Below are positions 63,291 to 64,000 of a stretch of 64,000 nucleotides of DNA, piece by piece; the first letter of the stretch is position 1, and each line of letters begins with the position of its first letter. Source of the stretch: Streptomyces sp. CB09001 (GTDB lineage: Bacteria > Actinomycetota > Actinomycetes > Streptomycetales > Streptomycetaceae); contig NZ_CP026730.1 of the NCBI RefSeq assembly GCF_003369795.1, forward strand, positions 806,001 through 870,000, given 5' to 3'. The notes below the pieces were generated by a model, which saw nothing but the letters and a program-made list of their open reading frames with translations, was not told where the DNA came from and ran no database searches. The position numbers were made by a program, and so were the translations under genes.

Positions 63291-63599
63291 GCGTGTTCCT
63301 CACCGGTCGCAAGGGGGCTTCAGGGGTCGGATAGACGGTACGGTCGCCGGACTCGGCCGGACAAGACGGACCTGTTGCGCGCCGGTGAGCGGATCGTTGC
63401 GTGCCCCGGGCACCCCACGGCGATTCGTTGCGCCCCGTGCGGCGGGTGCGGTTCTCGTCCCCCGGGAGCCGACCGGGACGGCCCTGCCCGCCGCGCGGCG
63501 GAGGTGGCTCCCGTCCTGGGCCGGCTGTGGTGCGGGTGCGGCGCCGGGACAGTGGGGACCGTTCGGTTCACCGGCTTCGTTCCACGGGAGACGACCGCC
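63291..63599. other. Intergenic region between davA and the frameshifted gene
   Basis: 309 bp between divergent genes. No credible gene, RNA or strong inverted repeat. It contains the davA leader (a minus-strand TACCGT near 63335-63340 could be its -10). Confidence 0.45.
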
Positions 63600-64000
63600 A
63601 TGAAACGCCGTACCGCGACCGCCGCACTCCGCGCCGCCCCGCTGCTCACCGCCGTCACCACGGGCGCGCCCGTCGCCGCCGGCCCCGACGGGAAGCCGCA
63701 CGACGGTCCGCTCCCGCGGGAGGCCGCCGCCCTGGCCGGCACCGCCAAGCCGTACCGGCCGGCGGGGGACGACGTCACCCTCACCTTCGACGCCCGTCTG
63801 GCGGCCGAGGACAAAGAGGACCCCTGGAGGCGCCCGGGACCTTCGAGTGCAGCCACTGCCTGAACGGTGAGGGGCGCGGGCCGAGGCAACCGTGGACTGT
63901 CTCCTGACCGGCGGTGAAGTGGCCGTCGTCTCCGGCGTCATCACCGACTCCGGCCTCCCCGGCGCCGAGGGGAAGCGGGTCGGTCGTTCGGATCAGGTCG
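63600..64000 (+). pseudogene. Secreted-protein gene broken by frameshifts, cut by window edge
   Basis: Starts at ATG 63600 with a signal-like N-terminus (MKRRTATAALRAAPLLTAV, then GPDGKPHDGPLP) and runs to FDARLAAEDKEDPWRRP. That frame stops at 63863. The reading then continues as GTFECSHCLNGEG in the second frame (about 63830-63870) and as EATVDCLLTGGEVAVVSGVITDSGLPGAEGKRVG in the third (from 63883). Put end to end they read as one continuous secreted protein of a type I associate with small Streptomyces exported proteins (Repetin-like). Two single-base losses in G/C runs would explain it. Either a true pseudogene or sequencing error; the end lies outside the window. Confidence 0.6.

Overview
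The window is high-GC actinobacterial DNA, almost certainly from a Streptomyces chromosome. Pointers are the strong G/C third-position bias, many GTG and TTG starts, ATGA/GTGA stop-start overlaps, and Streptomyces marker genes in a familiar order: smeA-sffA, rbpA, fxsA-ppm1, chiD, the rib-his operon and chiI. From memory this order matches the S. coelicolor region around SCO1415-SCO1444. Only one in-frame TTA (bldA-type) codon was found. No tRNA, rRNA, CRISPR array or insertion sequence was seen.

Left (1-13.4 kb). A translationally coupled operon for glycine betaine-type demethylation: a Rieske oxygenase, dimethylglycine oxidase, monomeric sarcosine oxidase, and a mycothiol-type formaldehyde dehydrogenase that would remove the formaldehyde. 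It converges, sharing a CTAG stop, on a three-gene minus-strand operon: a candidate kleisin, a small partner, and a 1554-residue SMC/MukB-like coiled-coil ATPase. The order is that of MukFEB and of Wadjet JetABC, but there is no JetD-like nuclease. This is the best candidate for an undescribed system.

13.4-28 kb. A GntR regulator faces an MFS/DUF1445 operon across a perfect palindrome placed between the -35 and -10. A relic of a LamB/YcsF (pxpA-like) gene follows. Then come two GT4 glycosyltransferases, HEAT-repeat and ankyrin proteins, the sporulation-septum pair smeA-sffA (SffA lacks the Walker A lysine), a MocR regulator divergent from a YczE-type membrane protein, a GDPD phosphodiesterase and an MFS exporter.

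28-45 kb. rbpA has a textbook SigR promoter and a 22-bp terminator stem shared with fxsA. Next are ppm1, an amidohydrolase, an Lrp regulator, small unknown proteins, an acyl-CoA dehydrogenase, chitinase chiD with DasR-type (dre) sites, a TetR regulator, a C39 peptidase divergent from a small P-loop kinase, a candidate sRNA, a CbxX-type AAA ATPase carrying the TTA codon, and two CNNM/CorC proteins.

45-64 kb. An FMN riboswitch precedes ribE-ribM-ribBA-ribH, which runs on into hisE-hisG and a PH-domain gene. Chitinase chiI repeats the dre arrangement seen at chiD. A ROK regulator/MFS pair faces a palindrome. A thioesterase, uracil permease, GH6 glucanase, DUF5995 protein and LLM oxidoreductase follow, then davA-davB (lysine to 5-aminovalerate). 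The right edge carries a frameshifted secreted-protein gene. Many convergent genes overlap at their 3' ends or share hairpin terminators.
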